Assembly (NCBI RefSeq): GCF_014656095.1
Contig: NZ_BNBT01000088.1
Span: 1 to 35,911 of the forward strand
Reading direction: 5' to 3'
Length of the DNA: 35,911 bases
Source: Streptomyces longispororuber
Lineage (GTDB): Bacteria; Actinomycetota; Actinomycetes; Streptomycetales; Streptomycetaceae
Positions 8,406 to 16,118 of the stretch are shown one piece after another; position 1 is the first letter of the stretch; every line of letters starts with the position of its first letter. Below the pieces are notes generated by a model that searched no databases, was not told where the DNA came from, and was given only the letters and a program-made list of their open reading frames with translations. The position numbers were made by a program, and so were the translations under genes.

Positions 8406-9758
8406 CTACGCCTCCGTCGCGACCGGCCCCGTGCCGACCGCCTCCGCGTTGCGCCGCGTCTTCGCCCAGCCGTTGCGGCCGCGCAGCAGCCGCAGGAAGC
8501 CGCGCGCCGACACGACGAACACGTGGTACGCGTACAGCCACAGCGCGAGCCCCCACAGCAGCCCGGTGAGCCGGGAGCGGCCGGGCGCGACATCACGGCG
8601 GTAGAGCGGGCCCCAGGCCACGAACGGCAGGACCGACAGCGCGCACAGGGCGAGGATCAGCGGCCACGCGCCGAGGAACGCGTCGCGCATCGAGCCGCCG
8701 AGCACCACCGCGCCCAGCAGCAGCACGCTCAGCACCAGCGTCGCGACGTGCGCGAGGGGCTGCATGAACGTGTACAGGGTCTCCAGGACGCCGCGGCCCG
8801 AGTAGTGCCGGGAGGCGACGATGCGCGGCGCGTACCGCACGCACTGGAGGTTGCCCTGGGCCCAGCGGGTGCGCTGGGTGAGGAAGCGGCGCAGCCGCGG
8901 CAGGCCCTCCTGCGAGACGTGGGTGTCGGCGATGTGCGCGATCCGGTAGCCGCCGAGGATCATGTGCAGGCCCAGCTCGTAGTCCTCCAGGAGCGCGTCG
9001 CGCTGCCAGGGGCGGCGCTCGGCGGCCGCGATGTGGTCGAGCGCGGTGAGCCGCGTGAACTGGCCGTTGCCGCCCAGGCCCACCGACCCGGTGCGGCCGC
9101 GCAGGAGCTGCATGCCCGCGTTGGACACCGCGAACTCCATGTCCTGCATGCGCACGAGCAGCCGGGCCGCGGCGTTGGCGAGGCGCCCCCGCTCGGGCAG
9201 CGGCGGCCGCTCCTCGTCGACGTTCCGCATCCGTACGCTCACCTGTACGCCGCCCACGTCGGGGTCGCCGAACCCGGCGGGGCCGCTGACGCGTGCGAGC
9301 GCGTCCGGCGCGAGCCGCCCGTCGGCGTCCACGACGCACACGACGGCCCGGTCCCGGTCGGTGTCCTCGGGCAGGTACGCGTTCAGGGCGGCGTACGCGG
9401 AGTTCAGCGCGGCGCCCTTGCCGACGCGGGCGTCGGGCCTGCGCCGCGACACCAGGTGCACGTGCGGGTCGTCCGCGGCGAGCGCGGTGACGACGGCGGC
9501 CGTCGCGTCGTCGCTGTCGTCGTCGACGACCCACACGTGCCCGGCGGGGAAGTCGGCCCGCAACTGGGCGACGGTCGTGCCGATGACGGTCTCCTCGTCC
9601 CGGCACGGCACGAAGAAGTGCCAGGTGAACGCGGTGGGGTCGGCCGGGGCTGCCTCCGGGCGGCGCGTGTAGGCGTGGCGGGCGCCGGCCCAGTACAGCA
9701 GGAAGCAGGCGAGGAGGAAGAAGGGCAGGGCGTAGAGGAAGGCGTACGGGGTGAGCAT
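8406..9758 (-). CDS. Membrane-embedded GT2-family glycosyltransferase
   Basis: Inverting family 2 glycosyltransferase of the processive, membrane-bound type. The 450-residue product has an N-terminal helix (about 4-24), a cytosolic GT-A domain with VVDDDSDD (77-84), the DxD pair Asp144/Asp146 in VVDADG, a catalytic-base region LLED (Asp259) and the acceptor-side motif QRTRW (295-299). Three or four helices follow (about 333-355, 364-384, 398-417). This order resembles poly-GlcNAc, hyaluronan and cellulose-type synthases. The ATG at 9758 has AAGGA upstream; the larger open frame that continues past it is not coding. It lies 59 bases after the UDP-GlcNAc 2-epimerase gene on the same strand, so the sugar donor may be UDP-ManNAc or UDP-GlcNAc (inference). 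Confidence 0.85.
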   Translation of the reverse strand: MLTPYAFLYALPFFLLACFLLYWAGARHAYTRRPEAAPADPTAFTWHFFVPCRDEETVIGTTVAQLRADFPAGHVWVVDDDSDDATAAVVTALAADDPHVHLVSRRRPDARVGKGAALNSAYAALNAYLPEDTDRDRAVVCVVDADGRLAPDALARVSGPAGFGDPDVGGVQVSVRMRNVDEERPPLPERGRLANAAARLLVRMQDMEFAVSNAGMQLLRGRTGSVGLGGNGQFTRLTALDHIAAAERRPWQRDALLEDYELGLHMILGGYRIAHIADTHVSQEGLPRLRRFLTQRTRWAQGNLQCVRYAPRIVASRHYSGRGVLETLYTFMQPLAHVATLVLSVLLLGAVVLGGSMRDAFLGAWPLILALCALSVLPFVAWGPLYRRDVAPGRSRLTGLLWGLALWLYAYHVFVVSARGFLRLLRGRNGWAKTRRNAEAVGTGPVATEA

Positions 9759-9817
9759 GGGGGCGGTCCTTGTGCGGGGCCTTACGGCGGCGGGCCGGGC
9801 GGTGGGGGAGGTCGGGG

Positions 9818-10966
9818 CTACGCCGCGAGGTTGAGGTCCGGCTCGTGGCCGGCGCGGCCCGCGGCCACCGCCGCGAGGAGGACGGCGATGCGCTGCGAGG
9901 CGAGCCCGTCGCCGAACGGGGACGGCCGCTCGGCGAGGCTCCGCAGCCCGGCCGGGCCCGCCGCGAGGCGGCGCCGCACGGCCCGGCCGATCTCCCGCCC
10001 CGGGGCGACGAGCTCGGCGAACCCGGCGGCCATGGCCTCGGGCCGCTCCGTGGACCGGCGCACGACGACGAGGGGCCGCCCGAGGACGGTGGTCTCCTCC
10101 TGGACGCCGCCGGAGTCGGAGACGATGACGGCCGCGTGCCGGGCGAGGGCCAGGAACTCGCCGTAGCCGAGGGGCGCGAGCTCGGTCAGCGGGGCGAGCA
10201 GGTGCGTCAGCCCGGCCGCCTCGATCCGGGCGCGGGTGCGCGGGTGCACGGTGAAGAGGACCGGCAGCTCGGCCGCGAGGGAGGCCAGCTCGCGCAGGAT
10301 GGCGGCGAGCGCGGCGGGGTCGTCGGTGTTCTCGGGCCGGTGCGCGGTGGCGAGGACGTAGCGGTCGGCGGTGACGCCGTACGCGGCGAGCAGCGCGGCG
10401 CGCTCGCCGGCCGCGGGCAGGTGCTCGTGGACGGCCTCGACGACGGTGTTGCCGGTGACGGTGATCCGCCCGGCCGGGACGGACTCGGCGCGCAGCAGGT
10501 CGCGGTTGTCGTCGGTGGCCGCGCACAGCACGTCGGCGAGCTGGTCGATGACGACCCGGTTGTGCTCCTCCGGCATGGCCCGGTCGTGGCTGCGCAGCCC
10601 GGCCTCGACGTGGACGAGCGGGATCGAGCGGGCGTTCGCGGCGAGCGCCCCCGCCAGGGCGGCGTTGGTGTCGCCCTGCACCACCACGGCCAGCGGCGGC
10701 CGCTCGGCGAACAGGGCGTCGAGCTGGGCCAGCGCGGCGGAGACCTGCACGGCGCGGGGCTTGCCGCCGACCCCGTCGAGCAGGGTCGGCTCGGGCAGGC
10801 CCAGCTCGGTGAGGAACCGGCCGGAGAGCGCGGCGTCGTAGTGCTGGCCGGTGTGCACCAGGTGCGCGGCGGGGCCGAGGATGCGGACCAGGTGGGCGAC
10901 CTTCACCAGCTCGGGGCGGGTGCCGATGACGATCGCGACGGAGCGGGGCGGGAGGGGGGCGTGCAA
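9818..10966 (-). CDS. wecB: UDP-N-acetylglucosamine 2-epimerase (non-hydrolysing)
   Basis: Interconverts UDP-GlcNAc and UDP-ManNAc in the cytosol, feeding surface-polymer synthesis. The 382-residue product shows the family signatures: GTRPE (15-19), QGDT with Asp99, VEAGLRS with Glu121, PEEHNR (Glu133/134), ATAHRPEN with His209, and SDSGGVQEE near the UDP site. The start is the rare TTG at 10966: it has AGGAG five bases upstream, and the conserved AIVIGTRPE strand begins at about residue 11. It is the first gene of a probable two-gene unit with the GT2 gene. The symbol follows family membership; the end product here is unknown. Confidence 0.88.
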   Translation of the reverse strand: MHAPLPPRSVAIVIGTRPELVKVAHLVRILGPAAHLVHTGQHYDAALSGRFLTELGLPEPTLLDGVGGKPRAVQVSAALAQLDALFAERPPLAVVVQGDTNAALAGALAANARSIPLVHVEAGLRSHDRAMPEEHNRVVIDQLADVLCAATDDNRDLLRAESVPAGRITVTGNTVVEAVHEHLPAAGERAALLAAYGVTADRYVLATAHRPENTDDPAALAAILRELASLAAELPVLFTVHPRTRARIEAAGLTHLLAPLTELAPLGYGEFLALARHAAVIVSDSGGVQEETTVLGRPLVVVRRSTERPEAMAAGFAELVAPGREIGRAVRRRLAAGPAGLRSLAERPSPFGDGLASQRIAVLLAAVAAGRAGHEPDLNLAA

Positions 10967-11132
10967 CGGGGCTCCTGGCAGGGGGAGGCGGGCTGGCGGT
11001 ACGCAGGAGCGTGCGGGGCCTGGGTTGCGGGGGTGGCTCGCCTTCGGTTGCGCCTCGGTTGCGGCGGCCGCCGCCGCGGAGGTTCAGGGCCTAGGCCCCG
11101 GCCCGTACGACCCGGCACGGCGGGACCTTGGT

Positions 11133-11355
11133 CCCTGCCGGGGGCTCCCCATGCCCGCCCCTTTCCCGAAACCAGGGGCTGCCGCCCCTGGACCCGGCTT
11201 CATCGGCGCTCCGCGCCTCGTCCTCAATCGCCGGACGGGCTAGGGATAGCCCGTCCGGCGATTGAGGACGAGCGCGTCAGCGCGATATGGGGGTCCAGGG
11301 GGCGGAGCCCCTTGGTTTCGGGAAGGGGCGGGGTGGGGGAGAGCCCCCGGCAGGG
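11133..11355. repeat. Long imperfect palindrome made of two facing intergenic repeats
   Basis: Arms of about 110 bases (11133-11242 and 11247-11355) are reverse complements with small differences. The centre is perfect: 26 bases on each side (11217-11242, 11247-11272) around the loop GGGA. The outer ends also match, as 11133-11147 complements 11341-11355. Each arm carries the dispersed core CCCGTCCGGCG-TTGAGGACGAG also found at 17214, 19284 and 19369. The palindrome lies between the epimerase start and the response-regulator stop, so it may end transcription of the regulator operon. Confidence 0.85.
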
Positions 11356-11364
11356 CCCCGGCCC

Positions 11365-12042
11365 TCAGGCCTCGCCGCGGTAGCGGTAGCCGAGCCCCCG
11401 CACGGACTCCAGGGGATCACCGCCCTGGCCCACGGCCAGCTTCCGCCGCAGCCGCAGCACAGCGAACTTCACCCGCTCCCGCCCCGCCCCCGCGGGCTCG
11501 TCCCAGACGAGGTCCAGGAGCTGCTCGGTGGTGACGACCCGCCCCCGGTTGCGGACGAGCACCTCCAGGAGCCGGTACTCGATCGCGCTGAGCCGCGTCT
11601 CGTGGCCCTGCCAGACGGCCGACCGCCGCTCGGGCACGAGCCGCAGCCCGGCCTCGACGTAGTCGCCGCGCCACTGCTCCGGGGTGGAGCGCCGCAGCAG
11701 CGCCTCGACGCGGGCGAGCAGCTCCAGGTGGTCGAAGGGCTTGCACAGGTAGTCGTCGGCGCCCGAGCGCAGCCCGCGGACGCGTTCGGCGGGGCTGGTG
11801 CGGCCGGAGAGGATGAGGACGGGCAGGTCGGTGAGGTCGCGGGTGCGGTCGAGGACCTCCCAGCCGTCCAGGCCGGGCAGCACCAGGTCCAGGACCATGA
11901 GGGCGGGCCGCCGGGCGAAGAGCAGCTTGAGCGCGGTCTGCCCGTCGGCTGCGGTGACCACCTCGTACCCGGCGCGGGTGAACAGGACCCGCAGCGCGAG
12001 CCCGAGGTCGGGGTCGTCCTCGACGAGCAGCAGCCGGGTCAT
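11365..12042 (-). CDS. OmpR/PhoB-type response regulator
   Basis: DNA-binding response regulator of 225 residues. The receiver domain covers about 1-115, with acidic residues Glu8-Asp9-Asp10 (VEDDPD), phospho-acceptor Asp52 in LDLVLPG, and a Lys in the CKPFD motif. The winged-helix effector domain (about 130-225) ends in the family signature SVRGLGYRY. The ATG at 12042 overlaps the kinase stop as ATGA (12039-12042), so translation is coupled and the kinase at 12039-13325 is its partner. Open frames further upstream overlap the kinase gene and are not used. Targets are unknown; the operon and the neighbouring epimerase/GT2 genes are the first candidates. Its end abuts the large palindrome. Confidence 0.93.
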   Translation of the reverse strand: MTRLLLVEDDPDLGLALRVLFTRAGYEVVTAADGQTALKLLFARRPALMVLDLVLPGLDGWEVLDRTRDLTDLPVLILSGRTSPAERVRGLRSGADDYLCKPFDHLELLARVEALLRRSTPEQWRGDYVEAGLRLVPERRSAVWQGHETRLSAIEYRLLEVLVRNRGRVVTTEQLLDLVWDEPAGAGRERVKFAVLRLRRKLAVGQGGDPLESVRGLGYRYRGEA

Positions 12043-13325
12043 GCCGGCCCGGCCCCGGACGACCCGGCCCCGACCGGCCCGCCGCTGGACGGCCCGCCGC
12101 TCCCGGCCCCGGGCGGCCCGCCCAGCGGCAGCCACACCTCGACGCCCGTCCCGTGGCCCTCGTCGCCGTGGACGGCGACCGTGCCGGAGTGCAGCCGTAC
12201 GGCGTCACGGACGACGCTCAGGCCGAGGCCGGTGCCGGGGTAGGGGCCGCGGCGGGCGTTCGGCGCGCGGACGAACTCGGTGAAGACCTCGTCCTGGAAC
12301 TCCTTCGGGATGCCGATGCCGCTGTCGGTGACGCTGATGAGCCAACCGGACGGCGCGGGTGGCGGGGACGGCTCGGACGACGGGGACGGCTCGGACGGGG
12401 GGAGCGCCTGGGACGAGGGGAGCGCCTGGGACGCCTCGACGTCACCGGGGCGCGGGCACGGCCGGGCGGTGACGGCGACGGTGCCGCCTGCGGGGGTGAA
12501 CTTCACCGCGTTGTCGAGCAGCGCGGTCAGCGCCCGCTCCAGCGCGTCGGCGTCGGCGAGAAGCGGCGGCCGCTCGCCGCCGGGCACGTCGAGGGTGACG
12601 AAGACGCCGTCGCGGGTGGCCCACGGCGTGACGTCGTGCACCAGGCGGGTCAGCAGGGGGACCGGGTCGAGCGGCGCGAAGGCCGGCGGGGCGCCGCCCG
12701 CGGCCTGCGCGTACCGGTGCAGGAGGCCGTCGGCCATGTCCCGCATCCGGGTCGCGGCGCGCCGGACGGTGTCGAGGTACTCGCCGCGCGGTTCGCCGAG
12801 GGCGCCGAGCGCGGGGTCGGCGAGCAGCTCGCAGAAGGTGAGCACGGTGGCCAGCGGGGTGCGCAGCTCGTGCGAGGTGCGGGCGGCGAACTCGGCCCGG
12901 TCGCGGGCCAGTTCCCCGAGCCGGTCGATGTGCCGGTGCAGCTCGGCCTCGTACCGGCGCTGCTCGGTGACGTCCTCGACGAGCCACAGGACGCCGAGGC
13001 GCCGGCCGTCCGCGTCGAGGGGCTGCCGACTGCGGCGCAGCACCCGGCCGTCGCGCAGCCGGATCTCGGCCCTGCGGACGAACTCGCCGCGCGGCCCCCG
13101 CACCGACGGCAGGCCGTCCGGCAGCAGCCGGGCCACGGCGTCCGCGACGGCCCCGGCGTCCGCGCCCGCGGAGGTGTCCACGCCGCGCAGCCCGAACACC
13201 TCAACGAACTGCGGGTTCGCCGCGACGATCCGGCCGTCGTCCCCGACGAGCAGCGCGCCCAGCGGCACGGCGCGCAGCACGGCCGCGCAGCAGGGGGCGT
13301 GCAGGCCCGGCGGCTCGCTCTCCAC
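12039..13325 (-). CDS. Soluble PAS-domain sensor histidine kinase
   Basis: The 428-residue kinase has no membrane helix. A PAS domain (about 15-120) begins near LLVGDDGRIVAANPQF. The HisKA helix has the phospho-acceptor His152 in TSHELRTPL. The HATPase domain has the N-box ALLDNAVKF (Asn272), DSGIGIP (334-340) and GTGLGLSVV (364-372). Inside the ATPase domain, between N-box and DSG, residues about 297-325 are a Ser/Pro/Gln/Glu low-complexity insert encoded by four 18-base repeats. The C-terminal 30 residues are Gly/Ser/Pro-rich. The GTG start at 13325 has no clear ribosome-binding site but lies nine bases after the upstream gene, so it is probably coupled. It probably senses a cytosolic or redox signal through PAS (inference). 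Confidence 0.9.
   Translation of the reverse strand: MESEPPGLHAPCCAAVLRAVPLGALLVGDDGRIVAANPQFVEVFGLRGVDTSAGADAGAVADAVARLLPDGLPSVRGPRGEFVRRAEIRLRDGRVLRRSRQPLDADGRRLGVLWLVEDVTEQRRYEAELHRHIDRLGELARDRAEFAARTSHELRTPLATVLTFCELLADPALGALGEPRGEYLDTVRRAATRMRDMADGLLHRYAQAAGGAPPAFAPLDPVPLLTRLVHDVTPWATRDGVFVTLDVPGGERPPLLADADALERALTALLDNAVKFTPAGGTVAVTARPCPRPGDVEASQALPSSQALPPSEPSPSSEPSPPPAPSGWLISVTDSGIGIPKEFQDEVFTEFVRAPNARRGPYPGTGLGLSVVRDAVRLHSGTVAVHGDEGHGTGVEVWLPLGGPPGAGSGGPSSGGPVGAGSSGAGPA
12364..12435. repeat. Minisatellite: four 18-base units inside the kinase gene
   Basis: The units are 12364-12381, 12382-12399, 12400-12417 and 12418-12435. Units 1 and 2 are nearly identical, as are units 3 and 4; the pairs are more distant from each other. 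On the coding (minus) strand they give six-residue units of the type SQALPP and SEPSPS, so changes in copy number keep the reading frame. Confidence 0.9.
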
Positions 13326-13334
13326 GCGGCGGGC

Positions 13335-13955
13335 TCAGCCGGCGAACTCGGTGATGAGCGGCCCGAGGGGTTCCGCGCCGGGCGCCGGGTCGAGGCCGAG
13401 CCGCTCCAGCTCGGCGTCGGCGAGCGCGTCGAGCGTGCGCGGGTCGGCGTTGCGCCAGCCCTCGGCGAGGCTGCCGGGGGTGGCGTCCGGCAGGGCGGCG
13501 GCGGTCGCGGCCACCTCGTCGAGGGGGCGCAGCAGGGCGCGCAGGGCGAGCAGTTCGCGCCCGTTGGCGGAGCCCGCGAGCTCGCTGGCGGTGGCCGCCT
13601 GGCGCACCCAGCGCAGCCGGCGCGGCAGCCAGGCGGCCAGGACGGGTGCGATGGGCAGCAGGAACAGGGCGGCGGCGGCCACGGCGAACGTGGCGCGCAG
13701 CGTCACCGGGTCGATGGTATCGACGAAGCCGACCACCGAGCGCAGCGCGGCCCCGACGTCGTCCCCGACGACGGGCAGCCGGGCGGCGGGGGACCGGGAG
13801 GAGGCGACGCCCGTGTCGGGACCGGGCCGACTGAGCAGCACGGCCAGCCGGTAGGCGACGACGGCGGCGACGGTCCACAGCACGGTCCACGCCAGCGCGG
13901 CCGCGTCCCCGAGGAACTGACGGGTCCGACGACCCGGATCTTGGGCATACCACAT
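13335..13955 (-). CDS. Small membrane protein of unknown function, first gene of the kinase operon
   Basis: I do not recognise a named family. The 206-residue product starts MWYAQDPGRRTRQ and has two likely membrane helices (about 16-40, ALAWTVLWTVAAVVAYRLAVLL; and 88-110, FAVAAAALFLLPIAPVLAAWL). A basic Arg/Trp segment follows, then a mostly helical soluble C-terminus of about 80 residues. The ATG at 13955 is preferred over the GTG at 14012, whose extra 19 residues are basic and lack a ribosome-binding site. It ends nine bases before the PAS kinase on the same strand; since that kinase lacks membrane helices, this protein may tether or signal to it (inference). Confidence 0.75.
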   Translation of the reverse strand: MWYAQDPGRRTRQFLGDAAALAWTVLWTVAAVVAYRLAVLLSRPGPDTGVASSRSPAARLPVVGDDVGAALRSVVGFVDTIDPVTLRATFAVAAAALFLLPIAPVLAAWLPRRLRWVRQAATASELAGSANGRELLALRALLRPLDEVAATAAALPDATPGSLAEGWRNADPRTLDALADAELERLGLDPAPGAEPLGPLITEFAG

Positions 13956-14551
13956 GGTCCGATTGGAACCCCGGCCCACCCGGACGCGGGGCAGCCGCGC
14001 CGGTGAGTACACCTGTTGTCGTACGGCAGGGGGCCGACGGGGGCGCGCGTGCGCCCGCGCTCCCGTACGAGGCGGGCGGGGGTGTTCGGCTGGAATGGGG
14101 CCGGACGGGGCGAGTGGTGTGTTCCCCGGAACCGGGCAGGGAGGTTCGTGTGGTGGCGCGTGTGTACGTGTGTGCGTGCGGACGCCGTGGCCGTGGGTGC
14201 TGCCGCCCGGGGCTTCGACTCGGGGGCTTGCGCGGGTGAGTGCCGGGGCTGGGGGGCGCCCGTACGAGGTGGGGGGCGTTCGTCCGGGCGGGGTGGGGCG
14301 TTTCTCGGGAGCGGGTGGGCGAGGGCGTTTCTCGGGAGCGGGCGGGGGTGTTTGGGCGTGGCGCGTGTGCTTGTGCTTGTGCGGGTGCCGGGGTTGTGGC
14401 GTGGCCGTCCGTGATGTCGTCTCGGGGGCTCGCGTGGCGGGCGTCCGGGGCGCGAGCGGGCGAGCATCGAGTGCTCGTGGTCGTCGTCACGGCCGCCGTG
14501 GCCGCGGGGCTGGTGCGTTCGGTGCGCGATCCCGGTGATGATGGAGGGGCT
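13956..14551. other. Divergent intergenic region with strong G/T strand bias and direct repeats
   Basis: No credible gene is visible. It separates the minus-strand kinase operon from the plus-strand DesK-type kinase. From about 14090 to 14450 the plus strand is rich in G and T and poor in A. It includes an exact 20-base direct repeat (14296-14315 and 14323-14342, period 27) and GTG/TTGTG runs. Several long open frames here are low complexity on both strands and lack start signals. Confidence 0.65.
14296..14342. repeat. Exact 20-base tandem repeat, period 27
   Basis: GGGCGTTTCTCGGGAGCGGG occurs at 14296-14315 and again at 14323-14342, inside the G/T-rich intergenic stretch. No function is evident. 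Confidence 0.8.
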
Positions 14552-15778
14552 ATGCACGACCGGCCCGCCGCTGTCACGGCGCTCAGCCAGGCGGTGGCCG
14601 CGGGCCGCCGCCTCGCTCGGCGTTGCACACGCGAACCCCGTGCGCTGGACGTCCTGACCGCCCTGGCCTGCCTCGCGCTGATGGCCCTGGACGTGCCGGG
14701 CCTGGCCGCCGCCGACAACTCGCTGAGCGGGGTCACGGCCGCGCTCGTCCTCGCGGCGGGCGCGGCGACGCTGCTGCTCCGGCGGGTCGTGCCCTGGGTG
14801 CCGTACCTGGTCGCGCTGGGGCTGCTCGGGTGGCTGCACGAGCTGACGCTGGCGCAGTTCGCCCTGTACTCGCTGGCGCGCTACCGGGGCCGGGCCGCCG
14901 CCGCGGCGGGCGTGGTCGGCTACATCTCGTTCGCGTACGTGATGTTCAACCTGCCGGGCTGGCCGGTGCACAGGGGGGACACGCTCGCCGAGTTCCTCAG
15001 CCTGGTCGTACCGATCGGGGCGCTCGCGGCCGGGGTGGGCGTGGCCGCCAACCGGCAGGACCTCGTCCGGGCGCTCCAGGCCCAGCGGGCCGAGACCGAG
15101 ACGCTGCACGCGGTGCAGCGCGAGCGGGACCGCATCGCGCGCGACGTGCACGACTTCGTGGGCCGCGAGCTGACGCTGCTCAGCGTCCGCTCGCAGGTGC
15201 TGGCGCGGCGGGCGGCGGGCAGCCCGTACGAGGAGGGCTTCGAGGAGCTGTCGGAGACCGCGCGCTCCGCGCACCGGCTGCTGAACGAGATCATCATCCA
15301 GCGCGACGTGGCCGGCCGCCCCACTCCCGGCCTGGAGGCCCTCCCCGGCCTGGCCGAGAGCAGCCGCCGCGCGGGCAGCCCGGTCGACCTCGCCGTCGAC
15401 GCCGCCGCGTACCGGCTCTCGCCGCTGCGGCAGGCGGCGGTGCACCGGGTGGTCCAGGAGTGCCTCACGAACGCGGCGAAGCACGCGCCCGGGGCGGAGG
15501 TGAAGGTACGGGTGACGGTCCGCGAGGGCCGCCTCCGGGTGAGCGTCCGCAACGCGCTGCCCGTGGGGGCGCCGGGAGCCCCGCAGGAGCCACGGCCCGC
15601 CGCCACCGGCGAGACCGCGGACCAGGCCGCCACCGCCGCCCCGCCGCCCGTGTCCGCGGGGACCGGCACCGCGGGGATGGGGGAGCGGGTGTGGACACTC
15701 GGCGGCACGTTCGCCGCCGGCCCGCGAGCGGACCACTACGAGGTCACGGCGGACCTCCCGCTCGACGACCAGACTTGA
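14552..15778 (+). CDS. DesK/NarX-type (HisKA_3) sensor histidine kinase, orphan
   Basis: The 408-residue membrane kinase has four or five N-terminal helices (about 33-52, 60-78, 84-95, 118-134, 147-166). A HisKA_3 helix follows with His200 in ERDRIARDVHDFVGRELTLL, then an HATPase domain with the N-box VVQECLTNAAKHA (300-312). Two features are unusual. The Asp of the usual D-box is replaced in VRNALP, and a Pro/Ala-rich linker of about 45 residues separates it from the glycine box GTGTAGMGERV. The ATG at 14552 has GGAGGGG three bases upstream. Kinases of this type usually sit next to a LuxR-type regulator; none is in the window, so it is an orphan or works with a distant partner. Confidence 0.88.
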   Translation: MHDRPAAVTALSQAVAAGRRLARRCTREPRALDVLTALACLALMALDVPGLAAADNSLSGVTAALVLAAGAATLLLRRVVPWVPYLVALGLLGWLHELTLAQFALYSLARYRGRAAAAAGVVGYISFAYVMFNLPGWPVHRGDTLAEFLSLVVPIGALAAGVGVAANRQDLVRALQAQRAETETLHAVQRERDRIARDVHDFVGRELTLLSVRSQVLARRAAGSPYEEGFEELSETARSAHRLLNEIIIQRDVAGRPTPGLEALPGLAESSRRAGSPVDLAVDAAAYRLSPLRQAAVHRVVQECLTNAAKHAPGAEVKVRVTVREGRLRVSVRNALPVGAPGAPQEPRPAATGETADQAATAAPPPVSAGTGTAGMGERVWTLGGTFAAGPRADHYEVTADLPLDDQT

Positions 15779-16118
15779 GACGCCGGACTCCGCTCAGGAC
15801 ACCACCCGGCCGCCAGGCGGGGTGGCCGGGGGGCTTCAGGGGCACGGCCGCGACCTGGTCGGTGGGGCTGTACGGGCGGGTGGGTGGGGAAGGCACAGGA
15901 CGCTCGGCGGAGGATTGCAGGGGGCTCGGGGGCGGTGGGCCCGGCCGCCACCTGGTCGCCGGGGCCGCACGGGCGGGTGGGTGGGAAAGGCTTGCGGCGC
16001 AGCCAAGCAGCCAAGCAGCCACAGCTCATCAGGCCCGCACCACCACAGACCCCCGGACCGCCCCGGACCAAGAACCGGGGCCAGGGGCAAGGCCCCGTCC
16101 CCCCGCCCGGCCCGAGGG
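15779..16118. other. Convergent intergenic region with direct repeats
   Basis: No credible gene is visible between the DesK-type kinase and the convergent mbl-type gene. It contains two direct copies of a 44-base element (15850-15893 and 15948-15991), and near 16000 short repeats of the type AGCCAAGC. Confidence 0.65.
15850..15991. repeat. Two direct copies of a 44-base element, 98 bases apart
   Basis: Copies at 15850-15893 and 15948-15991 share ACCTGGTCG and ACGGGCGGGTGGGTGGG with a few changes between. Similar G-rich elements occur between Streptomyces genes (recall). Role unknown. Confidence 0.75.

Noticed and set aside
5519..8596. A 1025-residue open frame on the minus strand opposite valS
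   Set aside because: It is the mirror of valS codon bias in a high-GC genome: low complexity, no start signal and no recognisable domain. Similar long shadows occur opposite or beside most genes in the window.
13956..14012. N-terminal extension of the small membrane protein to a GTG at 14012
   Set aside because: The extra 19 residues are basic and lack a ribosome-binding site; the MWYAQDP start fits better.
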